A program made the position numbers and the translations under genes. From assembly GCA_964036315.1 (NCBI GenBank), contig CAXIWW010000817.1, positions 1,461,501 through 1,525,500 of the forward strand: a stretch of 64,000 nt of DNA, given 5' to 3'. Positions within the stretch are counted from its first letter, which is position 1. The number at the start of each line of letters is the position of its first letter. Of this stretch, positions 62,901 through 64,000 are shown piece after piece. The stretch comes from Acanthosepion esculentum (Eukaryota > Mollusca > Cephalopoda > Sepiida > Sepiidae). The notes under the pieces are model-generated. The model did no database searches and was not told the DNA's origin. It worked only from the letters and a program-made list of their open reading frames with translations.

Positions 62901-64000
62901 AGGTTGTCTGCATTGGACTTCCTAGGACTGGGGGTCGTCTGCGTGGGACTTTCTGGGACTGGAGGTGGTCTGCGTCGGACTTTCTGGGACTGTCTCCTGT
63001 GTGTATGGTCGTCTGCGTGGGTCTTTCTTGGACTGTCTCCTGGGTGGGGTGTCGTCTGCATGGGACTTTCTGGGACTGGAGGTCGTCTGCGTGGGTCTTT
63101 CTGAGACTGTCTCCTTGGTGGGGGTTCGTCTGCGTAGGACTTTCTGGGAATATCTCCTGCGTGGGGGGTCGTCTTCGTGGGACTTTCCGGGACTGGGTGT
63201 CGTCTGCGTTGGACTTTCTGGGACTGTCACCTAGGTGGGGGTCGTCTGTGTGTGACTTTCTTGGACTGGGGGTCACCTGCGTGGGACATTCTGGGACTGT
63301 CTCTTGGGTGGGGGGTCGTCTGCGTCGGACTTCTGGGACTGTCTCCTGGATGGGGGGTCGTCTGCGTGGGACTTTCTGGGACTGTCTCCTGGGTGGGGGT
63401 CGTCTGCGTGGGACTTTCTTGGACTGGGGGTCGTCAGCGTGGGACTTTCTGGGACTGTCTCCAGGGTGGGGGGTAGTCTGCGTGGGACTTTCTTGGACTG
63501 TCTCCTGGGTGGGGGGTCGTCTGCGTGGGACTTTCTGTGATTGTCTCCTGGGTGAATGTTCGTCTGCGTGGGTCTTTCTCGGACAGTCTCCAGGGTGCGG
63601 TGTCGTCTGCGTGGGACTTTGTGGGACTGGGGGTCTTCTGCGTGGGACTTTCTGGGAATGTCTCCTGGGTGGGGGTCGTCTTTTTGGGACTTTCTGGGAC
63701 TGTCTCCTGGGTTGGGGGGTCGTCTCCGTGGGATTTTCTGGGACTGTCTCCTGGGTGGGGTGTCGTATGCATGGGACTTTCTGGGACTGGGGGTCGTCTG
63801 CATGGGTCTTTCTGGTACAGTCTCCTTGGTGCGGTGTCGTCTGCGTGGGATTTTGTGGGACTGGGGGTCGTCTGCGTGGGACTTTCTGGGACTGGGGGTC
63901 GTCTGCGTGGGACTTCCTGGGACAGTCTCCTGGGTGGGGTGTCGTCTGCGGGGGACTTTCTGGGACTGGGGGTCGTCTCCGTGGGTCTTTCTTGGACTGG

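Larger units (their letters stand above)
39110..64000 (+). repeat. Region D: G/T-rich 31/43-bp minisatellite (about 25 kb, runs off window end)
   Basis: The short unit (31 bp) is GGGGGTCGTCTGCGTGGG followed by ACTTTCTGGGACT. The long unit (43 bp) adds the 12-bp module GTCTCCTGGGTG before the G-run. The two lengths are mixed along the array. Recurrent unit variants include GGGATATCTAGGACTG, GGTACAGTCTCCTGGGTGCG, GACTTGCTGGGACACTC with CCTGTCTGG, and GATTTTGTGGGA. The plus strand is rich in G and T, with repeated G3-G8 runs. Both unit lengths are 1 mod 3 and the units lack stop codons on both strands, so open frames up to 672 codons (40,856-42,874) arise in several frames at once. I see no start context, splice structure or domain that would make any of them a gene. 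Confidence 0.95.

Noticed and set aside
1..64000. Centromeric or telomeric identity
   Set aside because: No telomere hexamer arrays and no CENP-B-box-like motif were seen. Array structure alone does not establish a centromere.

Overview
The window is gene-free tandem-repeat DNA. It holds four unrelated satellite or minisatellite families laid end to end with no unique sequence between them. Kilobase-scale arrays with nested higher-order repeats, inverted array blocks and no recognisable coding gene point to a eukaryotic nuclear genome. The scale would fit a large animal genome, but nothing in the sequence fixes the taxon. I found no credible protein gene, tRNA, rRNA, CRISPR array, insertion sequence or replication origin. 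All long open frames come from repeat units that lack stop codons and whose lengths are not multiples of three.

Region A (1 to about 37,640) is a composite satellite. Runs of a 22-bp unit (core GTTGGCACTTTTGC, then CTATCAGCTG) alternate with a conserved spacer of about 168 bp that carries a TATATAAA element, a poly-T tract, a G-run, TGATCA, CCTAGG and ACTAGT. The spacer occurs about 32 times in forward orientation (194 to about 11,490) and about 74 times in reverse orientation (about 11,491 to 37,640). A short reverse piece also lies at 1-193. The array therefore reads reverse, forward, reverse, with an inverted-repeat junction at about 193 and another at about 11,495. The reverse arm is strongly homogenised into higher-order repeats of about 3 kb and 6 kb, and later blocks at offsets of 808, 2,790 and 4,056 bp. 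The forward arm shows only weaker and shorter (about 1.1 kb) higher-order structure.

Region B (37,641-38,692) has about 14 copies of a 73-bp repeat arranged as an A-B-C trimer of about 219 bp. Region C (38,693-39,109) has seven copies of a repeat of about 59 bp.

Region D (39,110 to the window end) is a G/T-rich minisatellite of about 25 kb. It is built from 31-bp units and 43-bp units that differ by a 12-bp module (GTCTCCTGGGTG). It carries very recent large tandem duplications of 2,173 bp and 3,638 bp, plus others at offsets of 2,073 and about 2,500 bp. The G-rich strand has G-quadruplex potential throughout.

No genes act together here. What can be described is the architecture: how the arrays grew, inverted and homogenised. 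The points most worth checking are the inverted junctions, the nearly identical kilobase duplications (real or assembly artefact), and possible structural roles of the dense CAGCTG sites and the G-rich strand.
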